This document shows, piece by piece, positions 1 to 9,740 of a DNA stretch of 64,000 bases (position 1 is the first letter of the stretch; the number at the start of each line of letters is the position of its first letter). Origin of the DNA: Miscanthus floridulus (lineage: Eukaryota; Streptophyta; Magnoliopsida; Poales; Poaceae); assembly GCF_019320115.1 (NCBI RefSeq), contig NC_089589.1, positions 24,681,273 to 24,745,272 on the forward strand, given 5' to 3'. A program made the position numbers and the translations under genes. A model generated the notes under the pieces. The model had not been told where the DNA came from. It searched no databases and was given only the letters and a program-made list of their open reading frames with translations.

Positions 1-6
1 AGTTAC

Positions 7-408
7 TTACCTCTTTGCCATAGGGTGAATCAGTGCCCGGCTGCGAGGAAGCGGAGGCTGAGGGAGGCTCGCGGGACCTCGCTGGTAGACAGTTGGGGTA
101 GCGGAACTGTCACCCTGGGCGGCCTCATCATCGGCCGCCTCGTCCTCGGCCGCCTCATCCTTGGTCTGTTGGACGTCCTCGTCCTCGACCTCGTCCTCGG
201 GCGTGGCCATCACGTGCTCCTCCTCCATCACCTCATCTGAAGGTGGCGGGGAAGGAGTCCGCTGCCTCCTGCTGACCCTGGTCCTCCTCCTCTGACCTCC
301 TATGGACGCTACCCCTAACCCCGACCCCTCGTCTGAAACGGGAGGGCATGGTCTCCCATAAAGGGAGGCCGTCTCACGTTGTGGACGGCTGCTCGCCATT
401 ACCTGCAA
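7..408 (-). CDS. TNP1-like (Ptta/En/Spm) protein, first exon, partial
   Basis: Open frame of about 133 residues on the minus strand. It has a basic, Ser/Pro/Arg-rich start, an acidic central tract of repeated E-D-E-A-A units, and a proline-rich end near 'VYQRGPASLPQPPLPRS'. This matches the usual first exon of the grass CACTA second protein, in which a 'RGP..LP.RP/P' motif precedes the Ptta DNA-binding region. It lies downstream of the TNP2 remnant in the same orientation, the usual gene order of these elements. The frame runs to a stop right at the window edge, possibly just past a splice donor, so the rest of the gene is not visible. Protein coding is inferred from position and composition. 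Confidence 0.6.
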   Translation of the reverse strand: MQVMASSRPQRETASLYGRPCPPVSDEGSGLGVASIGGQRRRTRVSRRQRTPSPPPSDEVMEEEHVMATPEDEVEDEDVQQTKDEAAEDEAADDEAAQGDSSATPTVYQRGPASLPQPPLPRSRALIHPMAKR

Positions 409-506
409 TCACAAAGAATGAACAAGACTTATTAGTATATATATTAGAAATAGATTCAAAATAAATAAAGAAAACACAAACTAAAACAAATGTAGTATTA
501 CATGTA

Positions 507-1226
507 TTAGGAATAATCTTCATGATTAGGATCATAGGTGTCGTCATCACTGTCAAAATTGTCCAAATGGGCAACACTATCTGAAGGTTCTATGTTGTCT
601 TCATCGTCATTGCCTAGCCTTAATCGGTCAAGCATTTCTATGTCCTTGGCATTTTGCACCACATCTCCATCAACCTCGTCATCCTCCGTTTTGTTGTGTA
701 CTTCCATTTCGATCGCTTCGGGTAAGACTATCTCAAATGTGCCTGGTAGCCCATCTTCTTGATAGAACTGTCCATCATATGTGTTTGCGTTGAAGTTGTA
801 ATCGTCATCGTTTGGGGCAGGTAGTTTACCGTATGGAGACACCTGGTGCACAATAGCCCAACCCTTAAGATCCACTTTGTCTTGGTTGGCATATCGCGTA
901 TAGTACACCTGCACGGCCTGTTGAGCCACAATGTAGACATCTTTTCCTGGATAGACGGAATCTTCTCGAATCTCGACTAGCCCAAGATGAGGGGTCCATC
1001 TCGTTTCTCGAGGATTAAACCAGTGGCATTTGAACACGATAGGTTTATGTTTGTGACCATGAAATGAGAGTTCATAGATTTCCTCAACTCTACCATGATA
1101 GTCGAGGCCATCAGTGCTGGGCGTGCAAACTCCGCTATTTGTGGTTTTCCGTTTGGGCCGAGTCTGCTCATATCTTGTTGTGTGGAAGCGATATCCGTTC
1201 ACGTCATAACCGGTAAATGACTGCAC
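507..1226 (-). pseudogene. TNP2 transposase C-terminal fragment (DUF4216)
   Basis: About 239 residues on the minus strand, open only from a GTG, so not a natural start. The 'GYDVNGYRFHT' to 'NSGV' stretch, 'HGRVEEIYEL', 'FKCHWF' and 'DVYIVAQQAVQVYYT' are the DUF4216 signature found at the C terminus of CACTA TNP2 transposases. The same order occurs in CACTA-2 at 27520-27860 ('GYEINGNTFYT', 'YGRIEEIWEL', 'FRCQWV'). An acidic tail follows, ending 'DPNHEDYS'. The transposase-associated N terminus, Transposase_21 and DUF4218 are missing; the frame abuts the GC-rich leader at about 1250, which marks an internal deletion junction. A catalytically useful product is not expected. Confidence 0.85.
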
Positions 1227-1249
1227 CCTAGCGCGAGGATCAACGGGCG

Positions 1250-1715
1250 GTTGGAACGGCGTGAGGATCGACGGGCGGTCGGGTCGGCACCTTCCTCTTC
1301 TTCCTCCTCCCCCTTCTCTTTCTTCCTTTTCCTCCTCCCCCTTCTATTTCTTCCTCTTGCTCCTCTCCTTCTCCCTCTGCTGGCCGGCCATAGGGCACGG
1401 CGGGACCGGTGGAGCTCGGGGCCGGCGGGGGAGCTGTCCCCGGGGAGCTCGGAGCCCGGGGCGCCGGCGAGCTCGGGGCGGTGGCCGGGGACCCAGGGCG
1501 CGGGCGCGGGGCCGGCGGGGCGGGGGCGTGGGGCTGTCGGGGCTGGGCGGGGGGCGCGGGACGGGGGCGGGGGGCGCGGGACGGGGGCATCGGGGCAGGC
1601 CCAGCAGGACCTCGTCGGAGGGGGACGACGGCGGGGTCGACGGCGGCGGCGCGGCGACGTGGGGGCGGGTGGGAGACGAGTGAGGAGGGGGTGGGGTTGG
1701 GCCGGCCCATTCTGG
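1250..1715 (-). other. GC-rich leader with polypurine tract in CACTA-1
   Basis: Read on the minus strand this is very GC-rich, then a purine tract of AGGAGG/AAGAAG runs. The same succession occurs in CACTA-4 (37190-37600), and CACTA-3 has a comparable GC-rich stretch at 3835-4540. In CACTA-4 it lies between the subterminal repeats and the TNP2 gene, so it is probably the first untranslated exon or promoter-proximal leader. Long open frames exist on both strands, but they are Pro/Ala/Arg/Gly strings caused by composition and I do not call them genes. Confidence 0.5.
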
Positions 1716-1726
1716 GCCTTTAGGTT

Positions 1727-2860
1727 AAAAGATTTGCCGAGTGCCAGGCCCAGCGGCACTCGGCAAAGGTTTTTTTTTATTTTTTTTAAAAAATTCTTTG
1801 CCGAGCGCCCTGTGACCTGGCGCTCGGCAAAGGCTTCTTTGCCGAGTGCCAAGGTTGGCACTCGGCAAATTAATTTTTTTTGTTTTTTTCGCCCCATTTT
1901 TTTTCTGGGGCCTTGCTACAGTAATTAAACTCCATTTCAAAATTTGGGACAATTTTTAGTTTTTTTACTTTATTTCCGTAATTAGTTTTATTTCGTTGAA
2001 TTTTTTCGACTATTTCAAATTTGAACTGCATGTACATGAAATAATGGAATTTGGTCATTCAAAAAATGGTATTCATGATGTTTGGCATATGTTGAGGCCG
2101 TATCCAGGAACTCGCATGAAATTACGAGCATCTTGTTGTCGTAACATGACGATGTACTTGTGGGAAAAGTGTATTTAAATTATATAAAATCCAAACAAAG
2201 TCCAAAAATCACGAAACTTGTCGAGGTGTCTTGTTATCGCATGTAGAGGCCGTGGTAAAAAATTGAGAAAGCTTGGAGCAAGTTGTGATGTCGGATGCCT
2301 AAAAGCCAAACATCTCCACATGTGGATATGTCTGGTTTTTATGCATCTGACGTCGCAATTTGTTCGAAACATTCTCATTTTTTTACCACAGCCTACACAT
2401 GCGATAACATGACATCTCGACAAGTTTCGTGATTTTCGGACTTCGTATGGACTTTATATAATTTTAAAACACTTTTCTGGCAAGTGGCTCGTCATGTTAC
2501 GTGAAGAAGATGCGCGAAATTTGATGCGAGTTCGTGGATAGAGACTCAACATACACCAAATACCATGAATAATATTTTTCGAAGCACTAGATTACAATAT
2601 TCCATGCACTTGCGGTTCAAATTTGAATTATATATAAAAATTCAACATAATCAAATTAATCAACCAAATATAACAAAAAAACTAGAAAAAGCACCAAATT
2701 TGAACATGAAGTTGTAAACAATGTAGGCGGGCCCAACAAAAAATTTAGGGTCAAAAAAACAAAAAAAAATTGAAAATTTGCCGAGTGCCAGCTTGGCACT
2801 CGGCAAAGACTGTCTTTGCCGAGTGCTGGTCCAGGGGCACTTGGCAAAGAATTTTTTAAA
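1727..2860. repeat. Long imperfect palindrome (foldback) inside CACTA-1
   Basis: The sequence is self-complementary about a centre at 'CACATGTG' (2318-2325). Examples: 'CTAAAAGCCAAACATCTCCACA' on the left against 'TGTGGATATGTCTGGTTTTTA' on the right; GTCGTAACATGACG (2138-2151) against the CGTCATGTTACG region (2491-2502). The outer ends are TTTGCCGAGTGC repeats at 1731-1870 and 2775-2850. Arms are roughly 550-600 bp. The left-arm sequence also occurs once, without its inverted partner, in CACTA-4 (about 36400-37190). Transcripts across it could form a long hairpin. Confidence 0.8.
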
Positions 2861-3133
2861 AGAAATTTTTCAAAAACGGTTAAAAAGTCTTTGCCGAGGG
2901 CCTAACGGTGATGCCCTTGGCAAAGATTGATGGCAGGGGATGGACGTCGTGTCAGGCGGTGTTGCCGAGGGCTTAGCCCTCGGCAAATAATTATTGTTGC
3001 CGTGTGCTTGTCTTTGCCGAGGGCTGTTCTTTGCCGAGGGTCAGGCCCTCGGCAAAGACTCTTTGCCGAGTGCCCGAGCATTTTCCCTCGACAAATCCTC
3101 AAGTCCTCGGCAAAGATGCTCTGTCCGGTAGTG
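2767..3133 (-). repeat. CACTA-1 subterminal repeats and terminal inverted repeat
   Basis: At least eight copies of a TTTGCCGAGGGC/TTTGCCGAGTGC-type motif in alternating orientation (about 2775, 2812, 2890, 2963, 3015, 3030, 3060, 3100) lead to the CACTA terminus at 3133. In characterised CACTA elements such subterminal arrays are binding sites for the TNP1/TNPA-type protein; here that role is inferred. Confidence 0.8.
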
Positions 3134-3501
3134 AAACAATAGTTTTAACAAGATACATTCCTCTGGACCATGCCACATCCACGAGACACGCTTCTCACAT
3201 AGGCTATATCATATCACTCCTAGTTATTGTTATAAGTAGACTTGGGAGGATAGAATTTGCCATAATTAGAAGCCATCTTACGTGCAAAACTTAAAGGTAG
3301 CACCGTGAGTATACGAGAGTACTCATTAGGACTCACCCAATATAATAAGTAGGAAGTATGCATTATTTAGGATCTAGCAAGGTATAAACTTGAGTTGCAT
3401 AAAGGTAGTTGTGCAGAATGTAAAGATTATCTACCAACTACGTATATACATAGCAAGTAGTATAGCAAATAGCATTAACACTAGTCTTTTACCCGTGCGT
3501 T
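3134..3501. other. Spacer between CACTA-1 and CACTA-3, nothing recognised
   Basis: About 370 bp of ordinary AT-rich sequence between two CACTA elements. No convincing coding frame or repeat. The last three bases (GTT) are the target-site duplication of CACTA-3. It may be an intron of the gene suggested by the minus-strand exon-like piece at 8755-8918. Confidence 0.4.
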
Positions 3502-3825
3502 CACTACTGGAAAATCTAATTGTTCTGTGGGTGACGATTTTTTCTATGGGTTTTTTTCAACACGCACAGAAAAATTATGATTTTTCTGTCGGTTTCAAAA
3601 TATCCCGACAGAAAAATACGAAAACCCACAGAATAATTGTATAATTTTTCTGTGCGTGACAATACACACACGGAAAAAATCAACACTCACAGAAAAATAA
3701 AAATTATTCTGTCGGTTCTTTAAAAACGCACAGAAAAAATATATATACGCACAGAAAAATTTTTATTATTCTGTCGGTTATTTTAAAACGCACACAAAAA
3801 AACATACGCACACACGGAAAAATTT
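3502..3825. repeat. CACTA-3 left TIR and subterminal repeats
   Basis: CACTACTGGAA terminus followed by alternating TTTTTCTGTGGGT and ACGCACAGAAAAAT units, with ten or more half-sites in both orientations. Probable transposase-binding array, matched by 8400-8754. Confidence 0.85.
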
Positions 3826-3834
3826 AATACGACC

Positions 3835-4540
3835 AGACCCTTCTTCCTACCCAGCGCCGCCTCCCCCTCCCCCTCCCTTCTTCTTCATCCGCACCCGCGT
3901 CTTCCTCCGCACCCTCCGCACCCGCGTCTTCCTCAGCGTTGGAACCCCAGCGCCCCCTCCCCCTCCCCCTCCCCTCCCCCCTCCCTCTTCTTCCCCGCAC
4001 CCACGTCTTCCTCCGCACCCGCGTCTTCCTCAGCATCCGAACCCCAGCGCCCCCTCCCCCTCCCTTCTTCTTCCTCTGCACCCGGACCCCAGCGCCCCCT
4101 CCCTTCTTCTTCCCCGGCACCCGGCCCCCAGCGCCCCTCCCCTCCCTGCCGCCGCCCCTCCCCTTCTTCCCTGGCGCCGCCCCTCCCCGGCCTTCTTCTT
4201 CCCTGGCGCCTGCCCCTCCCCGGCCTTCTTCTCCGGCGCCGCCCCTCCCTCTCCGGATCCGCCCTCCCTCTCCCGGATCCGGCCGGTGGAGGCCGGTGGC
4301 GGCCGGATCTGGGCTGTGGTGGTGGCGGGCGGCGTGGCGGCAGGCTTCGTGGTGGTGGTGAAGTCCCCGGCGCCGCCCCTCCCCGGCCTTCTTCTTCCCC
4401 GGCGCCGCCCCTCCCCGGCCTTCTTCCCCGGCGCCGCCCCTCCCTCTCCCAGATCCGGCCCTTCCTCTCCCGGATCTGGCCGGTGGAGGCCGGTGGCGGC
4501 CAGATCTGGGCTCTGGGCTCTGGCGGTGGAGGCCGGTGGA
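3835..4540 (+). other. GC-rich pyrimidine-tract leader of CACTA-3
   Basis: About 700 bp dominated by CCCCTCCC, TTCTTCTTCC and CCGGATCTGG units, with internal near-duplications (for example 'GGCCGGTGGAGGCCGGTGG' twice and several 'GGCGCCGCCCCTCCC' units). It resembles the leaders of CACTA-1 and CACTA-4 in position and composition. Minus-strand frames of more than 200 residues here are Gly/Arg/Glu composition artefacts. A donor-like 'CCAATG|GTAAGA' at about 4645-4656 could end a first exon. Confidence 0.45.
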
Positions 4541-7310
4541 GGCCTTTTTTTTAATTCCATACTTTGCACAACATTGCAAATCTGATTACACTCGTTTCCA
4601 ATCCGGTTGATCACATTCTGGATATAGGCTTGTTGTGTGCTCCAATGGTAAGATATCGACTCCATGTAGTTTGAAGTTTTTTAGTGTCAGATTCGTGTTG
4701 AAGGCTAAGATCACTGTCAAAATTGGCAATTATCCCATCATATTGTCAATCTCATTTTAGAATTAGATGTGGTATGTAATGTGCAGGTCAACATGAATTC
4801 TTTATTTCTCCAATAGCACATGATTATCGTCCTACATGCATTTTTTTCTACTGCCTATAGTTAGCCACTTTATAGCTGCTCTTAAATTGTTGGTTGAATT
4901 TTTAGAGCTGCACATGAATGATTGTTCCATTATATATCCTGATATGGGCTGCAGTAGCAAGTTCCATGCATAAAAGTTGTCAAGTGTTAGCTAAGACAGC
5001 ACTGAAAAAATATTTGGTTTGATAAGATTTGGGAGGCTAGCATGTTGTTTAACTATTTATTTGCATGAATCTTAATTCATTGTTTACACATGTCTTTAGG
5101 ACCATTTTAGTGTTTTGCACAACACTATAGATATGCTTTAGAGTTTCAGGAGTATGCTTATTTCAAGTTCCATACTAATCTGGCTTCGAAAACTGTTTTT
5201 AGTGTTCATTGTGTTAGAGTTGAATTGATGCTTGACGACCAATCCAGCATATCTATTTCTTTATAATAGTCAAAACCTCGATCAGAACTCCTCATAATTC
5301 TTGGGAGGCTAATTTTATATCTGAAATGTCTCCACTACTTTTCTTTCCCCTGTACTAATGACATCATTTCTCCAATGGCAGGGCTGCAGACAACCAGGTA
5401 TACTGCGCTTCTTTGTGTTACATTGTCTCTTTGTTCCAAGTGAGTTCCTTCTCTCAGGCTTTTTTGTTACATTGTTTCAGATGGGAAAACTGAGGTGACA
5501 CATTCAAAAATATTTTGGGGGTGCATCCTGCAGCTTGGAGATGCTATGAAACCCCAGTCTCGTGCCGTGCTGCTCTCCCCTTCCCTAACTATGCCTTGTG
5601 ACTTTTTTTGTTTTGTACTACTCTTGAGTGGCTGTGATGAATCAAGTTTCCATTAGAGAACTTCTGCACTTTAGCACCTTATGAGCTCGTACTTGGGATA
5701 TTTTGTTCTGTTTGCTGCTTAACTAGGATGGCTTGTACCAGTACAAGCAACCAGTTTTGTGGCCAGTTCAATTCCCATTAGAGAGAGAGAATTAAATTAA
5801 GCTCCAGGTGAAATTAAGTTGCAGGTGTCATGCCGATAATGGGTAAATCTGAGCCATTTCTCGAGTTCTTTTGCTCTTGATAATGGGTAAATTTCTGGAG
5901 ATGGTCACTGTCTTGTGGTATTTCTTCTGTGAAATTTTGTTAATTATATACTTTCAAATGTGAAATTTCTGGAGATGGTCACTGCCTGCCTGTCATTTCT
6001 TTTGCACTTGTAGATTTGTAAGTTCTTCCTGTCTCTTGCAGCTGTACTGCTTTGTGAAGGCTAGAAGTAATTATGGGCAGCATGTATTATGAAAACTTGA
6101 GTATGTGTAAGAACTAAGAAGCTTGTATGCTATGGCCACTGCTTTAGGCTCTTACCATAGTCCCAACACTGCACGGTTTAATACTAATTTTGTTTGCTTG
6201 ACTGGACCGAGCTGGAACTTTTGTCTTCTTCCGTTTGTAAGTGCTTCGTTGCTCCTCCCATTGGCAGTTACCATCAGTTATCTGTCTTTTTACGTTAGCA
6301 AAAGGAAAAGGCAGCAAGTTTACTTGTTTAGCTTGTGTAAGCTTCTGTAGCTGGTTCACTATTTATTTTAATTGTATCTTGTCTGTTAACGAGCTTGGAA
6401 ACAATATGATGCATGTAAGTTGTCTAAAAGGAAGCCCACAGTCCACCAAAATGTTTGTAAGACAACATAGCTCTCAGTACTTGTGTTTCTATTATGCATT
6501 ATTAAGCAACATAGATATTTTTGTGCCAATGCTGTCATTATTTCTGATTCCCTATATAAAGATATTTCTCTTTGTAGGTATAATAGGTGCATCAAATGAT
6601 TTAAACTTCTTATTATGATTTGTGAAGTAATTTTAGTTGAAATGATGAACGGATGAAGCAATCCAACATTTTTCTCAAAACTTTGGATAGGGAATTTACA
6701 TCGTTAGTTACCTATGGGATCCCTCCTAAGATGTTGGCTTTACAGATTTTTTTTTGGGGGGGGGGGGGGTCTTCCTGTTGCCAACAAGAACTAAAATTAG
6801 TGCTTTTGGGATGCATTGCTTGTTCATTTCTATAATATGTTTGGATCTGATTTGTCTTTTTGTGCTTCGTGGAAACACTGTCAATTTTCTGGCTGACACC
6901 TGTTGCGTTGTGATTAGCAGCCTGTACCTTTTTCTCTAAATTTTCTATGAAATGCTGAGCTGCGATTATATCGCCAGCCATCATATTTATGATTGTTTCT
7001 GATTCCTTAGGGTTTGTTGGGAATGTTAGCTAATGTAAAAGAAGCATAATGCACACATCTCCAAATCAATATTAAAGTTTAAGTTCATCATTGCTAGATT
7101 TATGCAAATTTTTGCTTGTGAAACTGGCAATAGATACTAAGCACCTATTGGCACACTCTTTTTGTCCAATTTCAGTTTTTTCAACCTAGGCCAATGTAAC
7201 TGCAGTATAAGCAGTATGAATTGCCTGTGTGCCACCTATTACATTACCACATGTTTTATACCTATAATACTTTCCCCTTTCTGTCGCTCCAGTTAACTTA
7301 CGTATGCTTG
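4541..7310 (+). other. CACTA-3 interior, intron-like AT-rich sequence with scattered possible exons
   Basis: About 2.8 kb of T-rich intron-like sequence. Weak candidates for short exons are near 5383-5396 (ending 'AACCAG|GTATAC') and 5480-5590, but neither gives a peptide I can assign. A homopolymer junction, T run then G run, lies at about 6748-6769. No repeat family recognised. Confidence 0.35.
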
Positions 7311-7314
7311 CCAG

Positions 7315-8089
7315 TCACGACCTGATGAAAGGACTATTCCTGGAAATACTATTGCTGTTCAAGCTGACATGCCTTTTAGCGGTCTTACAACATTTGGGAC
7401 TGCATTTTTATCCAAGTTTGTGTCTTAACTCGTGATGGGACATTTTTCTTTGTTTTGCTCTACATATTAATAGTCCTTTTCTCATTGACATGCAGCTTAT
7501 GAGAGTTTATGGTGCATTGATGTGGTCTCTTGGGAAAGTATTGAATACACCTGAGGTTTCACGTGTTTATATTTTGTAACTTCTGATACCCTGATCTTCT
7601 TTATTTCACTATTTGGTATTTTATGATAGATTACATAAGATCTTCAAATTGTAACTTCAAAATGACTAGTAGAGTATTGATGTATTTCATTTACTTTATT
7701 AAAGCTTGACTCGGGTATTACTGGATTTCTCCATTACTTAAACAATAGTATATTTGAATCTTGTTCTGGTATTGACCTTAGATCATTCAAGTGCCTGCAA
7801 ATCATTCAAGTAACTTCCATGTTTGTTTGTAGATCATTCAATGACAAACCAGTAAATGAATCAGCTGTTGGTCCACTTGGAAAGGAACTATTTGAGAGAG
7901 AGCAAGATGATCTCCTTTCTGATCTCAAAGATTTCGTCTCCCCTTTGCTGGTACATACTGTATTCCCATTTTCTAGATACTTTATGAAACAGAAATGACT
8001 ACTTTCCTGTATAATTATTGTAGTATTCATGTTGACTGTTCTTACAGGTAGAGATGGAGTGCAAGGTGAAGCAGTTTACAATTGGTTGA
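7315..8089 (+). pseudogene. Captured exons of an unidentified cellular gene inside CACTA-3
   Basis: Four blocks look like plant exons bounded by AG and GT. 7315-7427 starts 'SRPDERTIPGNTIAVQADMP'. 7496-7555 reads 'LMRVYGALMWSLGKVLNTPE' between 'TGCAG' and 'GTTTCA'. 7833-7950 includes 'GKELFEREQDDLLSDLKDF', then 'GTACAT'. 8048-8089 follows 'TTACAG' and ends 'VEMECKVKQFTIG' then TGA. The last two join in phase. The phase between the second and third does not match, so an exon is missing or the copy is degraded. I do not recognise the family. Peptide-like quality, introns and lack of transposase similarity point to transduplication of a host gene's 3' part. Confidence 0.55.
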
Positions 8090-8399
8090 ACAAGAAAAAA
8101 TAGTTTGGTTTCTTTTTCGATATCCATATTTGTGAATTCATTGTAGTATTCATGTTGAACATGTAGATGACCAGATATCATATCTGTATATATGATATAT
8201 GTGCTGATAGATCAGACTGATTCTATTTTTGACATAAGTGTTGACTCCATTCACGATGAACTACCGATTTGTGTATTATTTGAATGAAACCTTGTTGGTC
8301 ATGCACAGAAATTACTGTATGGAAAATATATATTTTAATATGTTGTTGCTACTGTTTTAAAATATTTTTTTGTATGTTTAACTCTTTTTTCCTGTGAGG

Positions 8400-8754
8400 C
8401 TGGCTACACAGAAATATTATTTTTAATCTGGGTGAAATGAATTTTTCTGTGAGTTTAACTAGACCGACAGAAAAAAAACGTGTGTTTTTCTGTGCGTTTA
8501 TTTCTTTTTTCTGTGTGGATTAACACACAGAAAAAATAGTTTTAATCTGGGCGAACACAATTTTTCTGTGCGTGTGAGACCCACAGAAAAATTGTTTCTG
8601 ACGGTGAACCGACAGAAAAATTTAGATTTTTCTGTCATTATATTTCTGTGGGTATTTTTCTGAGGGTACACCGTCAGAAAAATATTTTTCTGACGGTATT
8701 CGTATTTTTCCGTGGGTTTTTGCACGCACAGAAAAATTCAAGATTCCAGTAGTG
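8400..8754. repeat. CACTA-3 right subterminal repeats and TIR
   Basis: Alternating CACAGAAAAA and TTTTTCTGTG units (for example 8470, 8490, 8526, 8563, 8583, 8611, 8628, 8683, 8728) run into the terminus GATTCCAGTAGTG at 8754. It mirrors the left array and is followed by TSD GTT. Confidence 0.87.
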
Positions 8755-8918
8755 GTTGCCATTGGTGCAAAATGTTTTTCAACCCAATTAGAGGAGTAAG
8801 AAAAGGTTTTGAGATCTTCTGACACCAGTCTACTTATCCTAGCAACATGTTTTGAGCCACAAAGAGAAATGGGCATCAATTTAATAGCGTTAAAACAACC
8901 ATGAACAACTATGTTCAC
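8755..8918 (-). pseudogene. Exon-like minus-strand fragment of an unidentified gene, cut by CACTA-3
   Basis: On the minus strand, about 55 residues read openly, including 'VVHGCFNAIKLMPISLCGSK' and 'LKTFSYSSNWVEKHFAPMAT', up to the CACTA-3 insertion point. Across the element the frame would continue at 3498 downward, where a 'G|GTAAAAG' donor-like site follows almost at once. The composition (Trp, Cys, Lys, no low complexity) looks like a real exon, but I cannot name the family and no flanking exons are evident. It could also be a chance frame. Confidence 0.35.
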
Positions 8919-9156
8919 TTGTCTATTAGGTTCTCTTAGGTGCTAATTCAATTTCATAACTACTAACTAACCCACGGTGTGGTGTGCCACAAACATAGCA
9001 TATCACCATCCATGAGTAAACAATCAAACTGAAGTGTGCGGCAACACTGTGGCCATGCAAACGAGGCGGTTCAGAGGTCACATGTGTGCGATGGATTGGT
9101 GCTCGCTGTGGAAGGCCGCCGCCGCTGGTAGCAGCAGTCTTTGCAAGCCGATGTTA
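8919..9156. other. Unassigned spacer
   Basis: About 240 bp with no supported gene or repeat. The final TTA (9154-9156) is the left target duplication of the adjacent MITE. Confidence 0.4.
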
Positions 9157-9451
9157 GAGAAACTCCAAGAGTCTTTCTATATCCTTCCCTATTGACAGGA
9201 ATAGAGATTTTTGGCAAAAAAAAAAAAGCTCTCCAATAGCTTATTTAATTAGATCTGTAAATATTGACATCCTCTGTTATGGATTTCTCGCTAGCCAAAG
9301 ACGAAGAGCGAGGTTGTCGATCTCTCTAGAGTGTGCACAAGGTATATAGAAGTGTTGGAGGGTGAAAAGATATAGAGAGCGATTTTTATTCGAATGTCTC
9401 TTCAAATTATTATTTAGAGAGTGAGTTTAAAAAATACACTTGGAGATGCTC
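9157..9451. mobile_element. Tourist/PIF-Harbinger-like MITE, TSD TTA
   Basis: Left end GAGAAACTCCAAGAG and right end CACTTGGAGATGCTC form imperfect inverted repeats of the common grass 'GAGCATCTCCAA' type. A 3-bp TTA flanks both sides (9154-9156 and 9452-9454), the duplication expected for PIF/Harbinger elements. About 295 bp, no coding capacity. The family name is inferred from the TSD; Mutator-like MITEs can have similar ends but longer duplications. Confidence 0.65.
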
Positions 9452-9456
9452 TTAAG

Positions 9457-9732
9457 TAGGGATGAAAACGGTACGGATATTTTCCGACCGTATTCGAAAC
9501 CGAATCCGTTTAGAGGGGTTGAGATCTGTCCGTATCCGAGTCCGGATATCCAACATCCGATACCGTATCCGTATCCGAATACTCAAATCGCATATTTATG
9601 ATGTCGATATCCAATCGTATTCTATCCGACATAGTTGACACTATCCGTATTCGAATCCGAATCCGGACAGAAATATGAAAACAAATGTAATATCGGTGAT
9701 ATCCGTCCGTATCCGATCCGTTTTCATCCCTA
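9457..9732. mobile_element. hAT-type MITE, 8-bp TSD CTCTTAAG
   Basis: Ends TAGGGATGAAAACGG and CCGTTTTCATCCCTA are near-perfect inverted repeats. The interior is rich in TATCCG/CGGATA units. The 8-bp duplication CTCTTAAG lies at 9449-9456 and 9733-9740, diagnostic of hAT transposition. About 276 bp and non-coding. The left TSD overlaps the last bases and TSD of the Tourist-like MITE, so this element inserted later, at that MITE's edge. Confidence 0.88.
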
Positions 9733-9740
9733 CTCTTAAG

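Larger units (their letters stand above)
1..3133 (-). mobile_element. CACTA-1: partial CACTA (En/Spm) transposon, other end outside window
   Basis: The element ends at 3133 in 'GTCCGGTAGTG', so read on the minus strand it begins CACTACCGGACAG, the hallmark CACTA terminus. Next inward are many copies of the subterminal motif GCCGAGGGC/GCCGAGTGC in both orientations (2767-3115), then a large palindrome, a GC-rich leader, a TNP2 C-terminal fragment and a TNP1-like exon, all oriented on the minus strand. The other terminus is not in the window, so the TSD cannot be confirmed; bases 3134-3136 are AAA. TNP2 lacks its N-terminal and central domains, so the element is internally deleted and non-autonomous. 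Confidence 0.88.
3502..8754 (+). mobile_element. CACTA-3: complete non-autonomous CACTA element, TSD GTT
   Basis: Left terminus CACTACTGGAAAATC at 3502; right terminus at 8754 ends GATTCCAGTAGTG, giving inverted repeats CACTACTGGAA. The 3-bp duplication GTT is present at 3499-3501 and 8755-8757. Both ends carry subterminal arrays of ATTTTTCTGTG and its complement. Total 5,253 bp. Inside are a GC-rich leader and several exon-like blocks of an unidentified cellular gene. No TNP1 or TNP2 homology is visible, so it depends on enzymes in trans. This is the structure called Pack-CACTA when host exons are carried. Confidence 0.92.

Noticed and set aside
1199..1928. Long open frames on both strands (up to about 230 residues)
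   Set aside because: Pro/Arg/Ala/Gly strings in a GC-rich block, open in several frames at once, no domain; a composition effect in the CACTA-1 leader.
3824..4665. Minus-strand frames of 211 and 251 residues
   Set aside because: Gly/Arg/Glu low complexity from CCCTCCC/TTCTTCC repeats; antisense to the probable leader of CACTA-3.
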